The notes under the pieces are model-generated. The model made no database searches. It was not told the origin of the DNA and saw only the letters and a list, made by a program, of their open reading frames with translations. Shown here piece by piece: positions 8,324-15,625 of a DNA stretch of 64,000 nt. The position numbers and the translations under genes were made by a program. Each line of letters starts with the position of its first letter. Position 1 is the first letter of the stretch. The DNA is from an uncultured Prevotella sp. Lineage in GTDB: Bacteria > Bacteroidota > Bacteroidia > Bacteroidales > Bacteroidaceae. The DNA lies in assembly GCA_902464615.1 (NCBI GenBank), contig CABQKA010000003.1, forward strand, positions 1-64,000, in the 5' to 3' direction.

Positions 8324-10165
8324 TCAGAGGCCGCCCAGGTCGTCGTAGGCCGTCTGCAACAGCGCGTTGGCGGCAGCGGCACGCCCGGCCGACGGGGCCG
8401 GACGCTCCTCGAGCACCCGCTGCGGCTTGGAGAGCAGGTTGAGCGAAGTGTAGCCCGTGCTGTCCATGTACCAGATGCCTTCGCTCCACACGTGGACGGC
8501 GGAGGGCCGCGTATAGGTGCGGCTCAGCACGTCGCGGCTGAAGCGGAAATCGTCGTGCGGCAGTCCCAGCTGCCCGAGCAACGTGGCGGGCAGGTCGGTC
8601 TGGTTACACAGGAGGTCCACCACGCGGTGCCCGCGCACGGCCCCGCCGGTCCATATCATCGGGATGTGCGCGCGGCGCGGGTCGCCGGCGGCAATGCCTT
8701 CGGGATAGCCGATGCCGTGGTCCGGCAATATGACCACGAGCGTGTTGGCCCATTGCGACGTCTCGCGGAAGCGGTCCACGAAGCGGCCGATGCAGTCGTC
8801 GAGATAGGCCATGGCGTTCGCCACCGTGTCGCCCTTGATGCGGGCGTAGGGCACGCCCCACGGTTCGTGGCTGGCCAGGGTGAGCACCGCCGTGTGCCAA
8901 GGCTGCTCGCCGCTGCGCCCGGCCAGCTCCTCCAGCAGGCGGTCGAAGACAAAACGGTCCGTCACGCCCCAGTCGTGCGTACGGCGCAGCTCGGGCGGGA
9001 AAGAGGTGTCGCCCGCCGTGCGGCCGTAGCCCGTCGACAGCAGATAACCGTTGGTGTTGGTGAAATTAATGTCGCCGCCATAAAGGAAGTCCGTCGCATA
9101 GCCGGCCTGCGCCAGGCTGCGCGCGATGGAGGGCAAGTGGGCACACTTCGAGGGCAGCTTCATCACACTCACGTCGGGAAAGGCCGGATAGCCACTGAGC
9201 GCGCAGACGGTGCCGCGGTCTGTGCGGAAGGAATTGGCGTAGCACTGCGTGAAGACAACGCCCTCGGCGGCCAGCCCGTTGAGCCGCGGCGTGACGGAAG
9301 GGTCGGCGAGCGAGTCGACGGCATGGACAAACGTCCCGCCGCAGCCCTCCATGAGGATGAGCAGGACGTTGGGACGCCGGACGCGGAGCAGCGTGTCGGG
9401 GGCTACAGAGCGTGTGCCGTAGCCCAGCGTGGCGAATATGCGGGCGCGCTCCGCTTCGGGGAAATAGTCGTGAAGCTGGGCGTAGTCCTTGGTCTTGAGT
9501 GCGGAGGACACGAGGCTGAAAGCGGGGTTGACGGCGGCGTGGTTCAGGAACTGCACGTCGCTGAAATAGACCATGCCGACGTTGGCCGTGGACTTGCCCA
9601 CGCCGCCGCGGATGCCCAGGAAGAGCAGGCCGCCCACGACGACGGCGGCACACGTGGCGGCCACGCGGCGGCGCACGGGAGGCAGCTCGCGGGGAAAGAG
9701 GCGGACGAGCGCGAAGAACAGCGCCAGACCGACCAGGACAATGGCGACGACCGCCCCGAAAAGATAGCCCGCGCTGACACTGGCGGCCACGCCGCGCGGC
9801 GAGTCGAGGTAGTTGAACACCGTGCCGTCGAGTTTCACGTCCCAAAAGGCATAGAGGCACGTGTCCGCCACGAAAATGACCGCCAGCACGGCCGCCACGA
9901 TGGCGGAATAGACGCTGTAGCCCAGACGCAGGCGGGGAATGCGCACCCACGCACTCAGCGCGACGGCCAGCCACGGCAAAGCCGTGAGGTAGCCTGCCGT
10001 GGCGAGGTCGAGCGGCAGTCCGTGCCACCACAAGGCCAGGAAGTCCGCCAGAGAGACGCCGGTCTCCGCGGGCGCGTCGCAGAGCACGAAGCCGGCCTTA
10101 GCCAGGAAAAACACGACAAGCAACACCCCGTAGAAACGGAGCAGGAAGAAGAAACGGGTTCGCAT
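8324..10165 (-). CDS. LTA synthase-like membrane sulfatase/phosphotransferase
   Basis: A 613-residue alkaline-phosphatase-superfamily enzyme of the LtaS type. The N-terminal third has about five hydrophobic segments (roughly residues 8-28, 50-72, 82-104, 130-155, 168-190). The periplasmic catalytic domain begins near residue 265 with NVLLILMEGCGG. The metal-site Glu is in LMEG, the likely Thr nucleophile is in SFRTDRGT, and later blocks include LASHEPWG and LPDHGIGYP. In Bacteroidota such proteins probably transfer phospho-head groups from lipids to glycans or lipids rather than make lipoteichoic acid; the substrate here is unknown. A good -7 element lies at 10206-10213. Transcribed alone. 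Confidence 0.85.
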   Translation of the reverse strand: MRTRFFFLLRFYGVLLVVFFLAKAGFVLCDAPAETGVSLADFLALWWHGLPLDLATAGYLTALPWLAVALSAWVRIPRLRLGYSVYSAIVAAVLAVIFVADTCLYAFWDVKLDGTVFNYLDSPRGVAASVSAGYLFGAVVAIVLVGLALFFALVRLFPRELPPVRRRVAATCAAVVVGGLLFLGIRGGVGKSTANVGMVYFSDVQFLNHAAVNPAFSLVSSALKTKDYAQLHDYFPEAERARIFATLGYGTRSVAPDTLLRVRRPNVLLILMEGCGGTFVHAVDSLADPSVTPRLNGLAAEGVVFTQCYANSFRTDRGTVCALSGYPAFPDVSVMKLPSKCAHLPSIARSLAQAGYATDFLYGGDINFTNTNGYLLSTGYGRTAGDTSFPPELRRTHDWGVTDRFVFDRLLEELAGRSGEQPWHTAVLTLASHEPWGVPYARIKGDTVANAMAYLDDCIGRFVDRFRETSQWANTLVVILPDHGIGYPEGIAAGDPRRAHIPMIWTGGAVRGHRVVDLLCNQTDLPATLLGQLGLPHDDFRFSRDVLSRTYTRPSAVHVWSEGIWYMDSTGYTSLNLLSKPQRVLEERPAPSAGRAAAANALLQTAYDDLGGL

Positions 10166-10205
10166 GGGCTTATAATCTAAATGAAAACTGGGCCGCAGCC
10201 CGGGG

Positions 10206-10213
10206 CAAATTTA
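10206..10213 (-). promoter_or_regulatory. -7 promoter element for the LTA synthase-like gene
   Basis: On the minus strand this reads TAAATTTG, a full match to TAnnTTTG, about 41 nt before the ATG at 10165. No TTTG is present at the expected -33 distance. Confidence 0.6.
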
Positions 10214-10325
10214 CGAGAAAAGTCCGATGCCGCCGTCCTTTCGCCCGAAAAAAGCGCGGCGGCCGCAGCCAATGTGCGGGCGGCATACCCTTGCCCTCCG
10301 GCGGACGCCGTCTGCCGGAAGAAAC

Positions 10326-10384
10326 ACGGGGCTAAGGCCCGCAGCCACGGAGCTAAGCCCGGTCGCGCCGGGGCTAAGGCCCGT
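10326..10384. repeat. 21-bp-phased palindromic repeat array 4 (3 units)
   Basis: Units begin at 10326, 10347 and 10368 with spacers AGCC and CGCG; all have the TAA core on the plus strand (for example CCGGGGCTAAGGCCCGT). The array lies upstream of the LTA-synthase-like gene and downstream of pepC, both on the minus strand. Confidence 0.9.
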
Positions 10385-10495
10385 GGCAGGACGCCCGCAT
10401 GGCCGGCGGGCGCGAAGCGGCGAAGCCAACGGAACACGCGGCGACGTGCTTCCCGCGCGGCGGCTCCCGGCTCTGCGGCCGTGGGGACACAAAAA

Positions 10496-10527
10496 AGCCC
10501 CCTGCCGGCACAGGCCGGCAGGGGGCT
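10496..10527 (-). terminator. rho-independent terminator of pepC
   Basis: Two complementary arms (AGCCCCCTGCCGGC and its complement) flank a short loop. On the minus strand the stem is followed by a run of six T. It begins 28 nt after the pepC stop codon and probably ends the whole ompH-murI-epimerase-PAP2-pepC transcript. Confidence 0.85.
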
Positions 10528-10554
10528 GTAAGGATGGATGCCCTAAGGGAAGGG

Positions 10555-11952
10555 TCAGTGTTCCGGAGCGAAGAGGGGGTCCCAGGCGGGCAGCAGTTCG
10601 GGCTTCTGCTCAAGGAGCTTGAGCGTGGCGGCGGGGACGTATTTTTTCTCCACCACGAGGCGGAACATGTATTCGTTGAACCACTCGTCCGTCATGATGA
10701 GATGTCCCTGATAACCGGCCGAAGGTCCCCACGAGTTTTCCACCATCCACTTCTTCGGCTTGCCGTCGGCGTCGAGGTCCACGGCCATGAGGGTCATGGC
10801 ATGGGAGGAAGCGGAAGCGAAGGTGCGGATGCGGTCGGCCTTGTTCATCGGGAAGTCCGTACCGAAAAGCGAAGCGTAGTCGTAGTTGTCGAGCGAAAGC
10901 ACGCCCGTGGAGCTGTCGTAAAACTTGCCGACGTCGCAGCTGAAGTACATCATCGTGCTGTCCTTGATGGAGGCGATGGCCATCTGCTTGATTTCGTCGA
11001 TGGGCAAGTTGAGGAACGTCCACTGGTTACCGTCGTAGCTGTGGCGGTCCATGTCGATGGTATAGGTCTTATGGTAAGGCCGCGAAGGGTCGTTCATCAG
11101 CATCACGTAGTCATTCTTCAGGTCGAGTCCGACGTACTCCTTGTAAAAAGACAGCGGGGTGTAGCGTTTGGTCTCTACGGGCTTGCCGGCGGCGTCCCGG
11201 CGTGTCCACGTGAACTCGGCGGGCGGTTCGCCCAGGCAGATGGACAGGATGTGATAGACGGTGCCGAGCATCTCCGTCTTGCGGCGCTGGAGGTCGTCCG
11301 CCGAGGTGCCTTTGGCAACGGCGTCGCGCAGCTCCAGGCCGTACTGGCGCAGCTTGAGGGAGATGATTTCGGCCATTTTGCCCGTATTGTTGGCGTTATA
11401 GCTTTCGGGCATCACTTCGGCGGGCACAAGGCCGTATTTGGACACGATGTCCTGCACGCCGCAGAAAGTGCCGCCGTCGCTCAGCGGATGCTGGAAGAGC
11501 CAGGTCACCAACTGGTCGTCCATGGGCTTGGAGGCGTTGTCGATGACGGCCTGGAGGAAGAGGTTGGACTTCTCCAGCTGGTCGTAGAAGAAGCCGTATG
11601 CCTGCGAAAAGCGGAAATCGCCCAGGCCGTAGCGGGCAATTATCTTGGCCCGCATCACGTTAAGCCCGGAGAAAAGCCAGCAACGGCCCGAGGCTTTCTG
11701 GTCCGTGATGCCTTTGCTCTCGACACGGTTGGAAAAATACTTGTCTTGGGTGCTGGGATTGTCGGCAGCCGTGGCGAGCTTGTTGATACTGCTCCCGTTC
11801 AGGGCGTTACGCAAGGCGCGGTCGGCAGCCGTGGCCGGACGGGCGGAGCGTATCTCCTTGAGCATTTCGTCGGTGATGCCGCCCGGACCGACCTGGGCAG
11901 GCAACGAGGCGGCCGGGACCGCCAGCAAGAGGGTGAGTAGGATTTTTTTCAT
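10555..11952 (-). CDS. pepC: C1-family aminopeptidase C / bleomycin-hydrolase-like cysteine protease
   Basis: A 465-residue papain-superfamily peptidase of the bleomycin hydrolase group (C1B). The active-site Cys is residue 91 in SGRCWLF; the His lies in SSHAMTL and the Asn in VENSWGP, in the usual order. Unlike cytoplasmic PepC it begins with a signal peptide (MKKILLTLLLAVPAASLPAQ), so it probably acts in the periplasm or at the surface. The C-terminus ends in FAPEH, longer than the catalytic C-terminus of classical PepC. The start at 11952 begins the signal peptide, and the frame open further upstream overlaps the PAP2 gene. It is the last gene of a five-gene run, 11 nt after the PAP2 stop. 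Confidence 0.9.
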   Translation of the reverse strand: MKKILLTLLLAVPAASLPAQVGPGGITDEMLKEIRSARPATAADRALRNALNGSSINKLATAADNPSTQDKYFSNRVESKGITDQKASGRCWLFSGLNVMRAKIIARYGLGDFRFSQAYGFFYDQLEKSNLFLQAVIDNASKPMDDQLVTWLFQHPLSDGGTFCGVQDIVSKYGLVPAEVMPESYNANNTGKMAEIISLKLRQYGLELRDAVAKGTSADDLQRRKTEMLGTVYHILSICLGEPPAEFTWTRRDAAGKPVETKRYTPLSFYKEYVGLDLKNDYVMLMNDPSRPYHKTYTIDMDRHSYDGNQWTFLNLPIDEIKQMAIASIKDSTMMYFSCDVGKFYDSSTGVLSLDNYDYASLFGTDFPMNKADRIRTFASASSHAMTLMAVDLDADGKPKKWMVENSWGPSAGYQGHLIMTDEWFNEYMFRLVVEKKYVPAATLKLLEQKPELLPAWDPLFAPEH

Positions 11953-11963
11953 TGTTATTTCTT

Positions 11964-12926
11964 TTATGGATTCATGTCGTTTTTCCCAAAAGCGGGATAA
12001 AGGCGGCCCGCCAGCCAATAGAGCAGGAAGGCCGAGGCCAGTCCCCCGAAGACGTCGACCAAGTAGTGCGCCTCGATGTAGACTGTGCTGGCACACAGCA
12101 AGATATAGAGCGGAAGGACCGCATACATCAGCCCCCGGCGGTTGCGGCGGAGCAGAAGCATCAGAATGGTGCTGATGCCCACGTGGGACGAGGGAAAGGC
12201 AGCCGTGGGCCGTTCCCCGCTCGCCTGCGTGGCTTCCACCATGTCGCGGAACAGACCGCTGGGCGTCGGCGACGGGTTCAGCTCCGTATGGTAGCGGAAA
12301 TAATCGCCCACGGCTGGGAAGTGGCCGGCCTGGACGGCGTCGAGCCCGATGGCGTGGTAGTAATATTGCGGGCCGGCCACGGGAAGGAACAAGTAGACAA
12401 GGTAGTAGAAGAAAAAGGAAAGAAGCACGACAAAGGCCGTGCGACTGAAGAGTTTCCGGTTCGTAAAAAGAGGGGAGAGAACCGTAAGGGCAATGAGCGG
12501 ATAATAGGAAAAATAGCCCAAATGGAAAAGCTCGCTCCATCCTTTCTCCGGCAGAAGGTGAAAGAAAAGCAGGGCCGGCTGACAGCCGAACAGGCGCTGG
12601 TCGAGCAAAGCGAAAACATGGTCCAGATTGCCGAACAACTGGCAGAACTCATACGTATCGGGATACCAATAGGCCAAAAGGGAGAGCGGATAGAGATAGC
12701 GCAGCAACAACGAGCCGCGGGTAGGCATCCATATATATATAACGCGCGTGGCCACAAGGCCTGCCACAACGAGCGCCCGCCCGTGAATCAGCTGCGCGGG
12801 GTCGGTCATCCGTCCCCACAACAAGAAGATGAGGAATGTCGTGGCAAGAGCGTAGGCCAGCGTCACTTTTTCCACGCCGAGCATACCGACACGGCGGGGC
12901 AGATGTTCCAGGAGATTCAAAGCCAT
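11964..12926 (-). CDS. PAP2-family membrane phosphatase/transferase, inositol phosphorylceramide synthase-like
   Basis: A 320-residue polytopic membrane protein of the PAP2 superfamily with about six hydrophobic segments. The acid phosphatase-type motifs are FPSSHVGIST (the PSxH block) and STVYIEAHYLVDVFGG (the His-and-Asp block). This arrangement resembles the Aur1/PAP2_3 group, which in some Bacteroides transfers a phospho-inositol head group to ceramide; a general lipid phosphatase is equally possible. The start at 12926 overlaps the epimerase stop by 10 nt, implying translational coupling. The open frame upstream of this ATG is a shadow of the epimerase gene. Confidence 0.75.
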   Translation of the reverse strand: MALNLLEHLPRRVGMLGVEKVTLAYALATTFLIFLLWGRMTDPAQLIHGRALVVAGLVATRVIYIWMPTRGSLLLRYLYPLSLLAYWYPDTYEFCQLFGNLDHVFALLDQRLFGCQPALLFFHLLPEKGWSELFHLGYFSYYPLIALTVLSPLFTNRKLFSRTAFVVLLSFFFYYLVYLFLPVAGPQYYYHAIGLDAVQAGHFPAVGDYFRYHTELNPSPTPSGLFRDMVEATQASGERPTAAFPSSHVGISTILMLLLRRNRRGLMYAVLPLYILLCASTVYIEAHYLVDVFGGLASAFLLYWLAGRLYPAFGKNDMNP

Positions 12927-13939
12927 CGTTCTTTCTTGTACCAAGCAACCGTTTCGGCGACGCCGCGCTCCAAGGGGAAACGCGGCACATACCCGAGTTC
13001 GCGGCGTGCAGGCCCGATGTCGCACTGCCAGTTGCGCTGTTTCATGATGTGATATTTGTCCATGTTGAGCGTAGCAGTACGCCCTGTCGCGGCCGCCCAG
13101 CCGCCGACGATGCCGCAAACGACGCGCAGCATCCACAGCGGCGCCTTGATGCGGAAAAACCTGTGGATGCCCATCTCGCGGCTTAGCAAGTCGGAAAAAT
13201 CGCGGGACGCATAAGCGCCGCCGTCGGTCAGGAAATAAGCGCGGCCGCTCTCCCCTCGCTCCAATGCCAGGATAGCGGCCTCGACCAAGTCGGCCACGTA
13301 GATGAATGTAAGGACCTGCGGGCGCCAGCCTACGGAGAAGTCCACACGCCGGGCTATGCTTTTGGCCATCAGATAGTAGTCGCGCTCACGGGGTCCGTAA
13401 ACGCCCGTCGGCCGCAGGATGACGTAGTCCGGCGCATGGTCAAGCAAGGCCAGCCTCCTTTCGGCCTCGAGCTTGCTTCTGCCGTAGGCCGTGTCGGGCC
13501 GCGGCTCGTCGCTCTCGTGCATGATGCCCCCGTCGGTCTCGTGTATCGGGCCGCACACGCTCAATGAACTGATAAAGACCATCCGGCCGGTGAGCGCGCC
13601 AGTTTCTACGAGCAAGCGGGCCAGACGTAGTGTCCCTTCGGTGTTGACGCGGAAGAAATCGGACTCCCTGCGGCACTTTGTCGCGCCGGCGGCATGGATT
13701 ACGTAGTCCCAAGGACCGTGCCCGGCACAGTGATGCTCCAGCTGGACGCGCAGCCTGTCGCTGTCGCCCAAATCCAGTTCCACGAAGCGGATGCGGGAAT
13801 CGGACAAATAGCGGCGGCTACTGGTCGGCCGCACGGCAGCCCACACGACAGCTCCTTCGGCAAGTGCACGCTCTACGAGGTGACTGCCGATGAAACCGCT
13901 GGCTCCGGTGATGAGTATTTGCTTATGTTCCAGATTCAT
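12917..13939 (-). CDS. NAD-dependent epimerase/dehydratase (extended SDR, 3-beta-HSD-like)
   Basis: A 340-residue extended short-chain dehydrogenase. The Rossmann motif TGASGFIG lies at residues 11-18, the catalytic block YGRSK (YxxxK) is in the middle with a preceding SSLSVCG, and the structural LRPTGVYGPRERD block follows. A hydrophobic segment near residues 270-290 suggests membrane association. The substrate is unknown; the best guess is a sugar-nucleotide or sterol/lipid-like ketone. The gene lies 26 nt after murI and overlaps the PAP2 gene, so the two probably act on the same lipid or envelope compound, but this is inference from context. Confidence 0.82.
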   Translation of the reverse strand: MNLEHKQILITGASGFIGSHLVERALAEGAVVWAAVRPTSSRRYLSDSRIRFVELDLGDSDRLRVQLEHHCAGHGPWDYVIHAAGATKCRRESDFFRVNTEGTLRLARLLVETGALTGRMVFISSLSVCGPIHETDGGIMHESDEPRPDTAYGRSKLEAERRLALLDHAPDYVILRPTGVYGPRERDYYLMAKSIARRVDFSVGWRPQVLTFIYVADLVEAAILALERGESGRAYFLTDGGAYASRDFSDLLSREMGIHRFFRIKAPLWMLRVVCGIVGGWAAATGRTATLNMDKYHIMKQRNWQCDIGPARRELGYVPRFPLERGVAETVAWYKKERWL

Positions 13940-13965
13940 GAAGTAATCGTTTCGGGCCACGGCGC

Positions 13966-14835
13966 TTAGAGCGAAATCTGCTCCACGTCCACCTGTCCGT
14001 GCATGAACAGGGCGGCGCTCTCGCGGAACTTCTCCGCGCTTTCCGTCGTCAGGTAGTGGCACTTCCCGCCTGTGGAAAGGCGCGCCGCCATCTCGGGGTG
14101 GCGGTGCAGATAGTCGGCGAGACTCGCCGCCACGTATTCCCCTTGCGGCACGATGCGCACGCCGGGCGGCGTGTATTTTACAATCTTGTTCATGAGCAAG
14201 GGATAGTGCGTACACCCCAACACCAACGTGTCAATCGCCGGGTCCAGACGCATGATGCCCTCGATGCGCTTGCGGACGAAATAGTCCGCGCCGGGAGAGT
14301 CGAACTCATAATTTTCGACAAGCGGCACCCACATGGGACACGCCTGCCCCGTGACGACAATGTCCGGGGCTATCTTGTGCAGCTCCAAGGCGTAGGAACC
14401 GGAGTTGATAGTCCCGGCGGTAGCGAGCACGCCGACATGACGCGAGCGGGTAAGCCTGCCGACCACTTCCACCGTCGGGCGGATTACGCCCAATACGCGG
14501 CGGCCACCGCCCCAACGCGCCAGGTCGCGCTGCTGTATGGTACGCAGGGCTTTGGCCGAGGCCGTGTTGCAGGCCAATATGACCAGCGGGCAGCCCCGCC
14601 GGAAAAGTGCCTCGACGGCCTCAAGCGTGTAGCGGTATATGACTTCAAAGGAATGGCTGCCGTAGGGCGCACGGGCGTTGTCGCCCAAATAGAGATAGTC
14701 ATATTGGGGCAGGACCTGGCGGATCTGGCGCAGGATGGTCAGACCGCCGTATCCTGAATCGAAGATGCCGACAGGGCCGCCGCACGGCCCTTCGGACGGT
14801 TTCGCAACTGACTCTCCGGAATGAAAGGTTGTCAT
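13966..14835 (-). CDS. murI: glutamate racemase
   Basis: Interconverts L- and D-glutamate for peptidoglycan synthesis in the cytoplasm. The 289-residue protein has the opening block GIFDSGYGG (Asp26-Ser27), the first catalytic Cys at residue 89 in ACNTAS and the second at residue 208 in LGCTHYP. LYLGDNARAPYG is also present. An N-terminal extension of about 20 residues precedes the fold. It follows ompH by 43 nt and precedes the epimerase by 26 nt, within the minus-strand envelope operon. Confidence 0.95.
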   Translation of the reverse strand: MTTFHSGESVAKPSEGPCGGPVGIFDSGYGGLTILRQIRQVLPQYDYLYLGDNARAPYGSHSFEVIYRYTLEAVEALFRRGCPLVILACNTASAKALRTIQQRDLARWGGGRRVLGVIRPTVEVVGRLTRSRHVGVLATAGTINSGSYALELHKIAPDIVVTGQACPMWVPLVENYEFDSPGADYFVRKRIEGIMRLDPAIDTLVLGCTHYPLLMNKIVKYTPPGVRIVPQGEYVAASLADYLHRHPEMAARLSTGGKCHYLTTESAEKFRESAALFMHGQVDVEQISL

Positions 14836-14878
14836 GTAGGAAACAGCTTTATAACGTCGATTGCCGCCGGCCCGCCGG

Positions 14879-15400
14879 TCAGGGCTGCGGATAGAGTTTC
14901 TGCCAGACGTAGCGTGTGGCGTCTTCCGTCAGGGCCGGTTGCAGAAACGGGCAGGTCTCTGCGTCGAGATTCACTATCATATCGTATCCCCGCTCCAAGC
15001 CGACTGTCCGGATGGCCGCGTCGAGCTTGCGCCGGACGGGCTCCTCGATTGCGGCGGCGGCTTCCCGCAGCAGGCTGTCGGCCTCGCGGCGGAAAGCCAG
15101 GCCTTTTTCCATTTCGTCCTGCAAGTCGCGCTGCCGTTTCAGAAGGATGTTCTGCGGAAAATCCTTCTGTCCTTGCAGAAATTCGGCAAACATACGTTTG
15201 AACGACATCTCGTTGTAGGAAGCTTCGAGCTCGTACTTCTCGCGCAACTGCCTTACCTGTGCCTGCGCTTCCGCGTATTCTGGCATGGCGTGCAGCAGGG
15301 AGTCGTAGCGGAGACTGCCGTAGCGGACCTGTGCCCCGGCCTGGTTCGGCGCGAGCATGGCTGCGACGACCCAGCAAAGGAGGAAAAGGATTCTTCTCAT
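14879..15400 (-). CDS. OmpH/Skp-family periplasmic chaperone
   Basis: A 173-residue secreted protein with a signal peptide (MRRILFLLCWVVAAML, ending near NQAGAQ). A long charged helical region at about residues 40-120, rich in Glu, Lys, Arg and Gln, is typical of the Skp coiled-coil tentacles. Skp escorts unfolded outer-membrane proteins through the periplasm. In many Bacteroidota one or two ompH genes sit between bamA and murI; here murI follows but no bamA precedes. The start at 15400 is fixed by the signal peptide. The promoter lies 40 nt upstream. Confidence 0.85.
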   Translation of the reverse strand: MRRILFLLCWVVAAMLAPNQAGAQVRYGSLRYDSLLHAMPEYAEAQAQVRQLREKYELEASYNEMSFKRMFAEFLQGQKDFPQNILLKRQRDLQDEMEKGLAFRREADSLLREAAAAIEEPVRRKLDAAIRTVGLERGYDMIVNLDAETCPFLQPALTEDATRYVWQKLYPQP

Positions 15401-15440
15401 GGATTCGGTAACCGTGTGCTGGTCGGAATAGGTACGGTTG

Positions 15441-15471
15441 CAAATGTACCACATTTTTTCAATACGGCAAA
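15441..15471 (-). promoter_or_regulatory. promoter of the ompH-murI-epimerase-PAP2-pepC operon
   Basis: On the minus strand TTTG (15471-15468) is followed, after exactly 19 nt, by TACATTTG (15448-15441). This is a full match to the two-part Bacteroidota promoter (-33 TTTG, -7 TAnnTTTG). The leader to the ATG at 15400 would be about 35 nt. Confidence 0.85.
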
Positions 15472-15567
15472 ACTCTTTCCCCGTTTTGGCCGCCGCCCGC
15501 CTTTCTGCAGGCTGCGGCGGCCGCCTTTTTCGCCGGCCACGCAATTAAATATATGGAGGATATCCCT

Positions 15568-15575
15568 TATATTTG
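15568..15575 (+). promoter_or_regulatory. -7 promoter element for the GH2 gene
   Basis: TATATTTG is a full match to the Bacteroidota -7 consensus, about 50 nt before the ATG at 15626. The upstream region is AT-rich, but no TTTG lies at the expected -33 distance. Confidence 0.65.
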
Positions 15576-15625
15576 CACTGTCGTGCCATGTGGCACGCCG
15601 TTTAATGACTAAATGTTGACATTCC

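Larger units (their letters stand above)
10166..10554. other. gene-free stretch holding promoter, repeat array and terminator
   Basis: This 389-bp gap holds the promoter of the LTA-synthase-like gene (10206-10213, minus strand), repeat array 4 (10326-10384) and the pepC terminator hairpin (10496-10527). Short frames in it show no family resemblance and are not called. Confidence 0.7.

Noticed and set aside
10181..10531. Frames of 60-130 codons across array 4
   Set aside because: They consist of translated repeat units (peptides such as GLSPV or LRPVA) and have no independent support.
12927..13136. 70-codon upstream extension of the PAP2 gene
   Set aside because: It lies in the epimerase gene in another frame and lacks family resemblance.
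14836..14878. Possible extra ompH copy between ompH and murI
   Set aside because: The gap is only 43 nt and holds no coding region.
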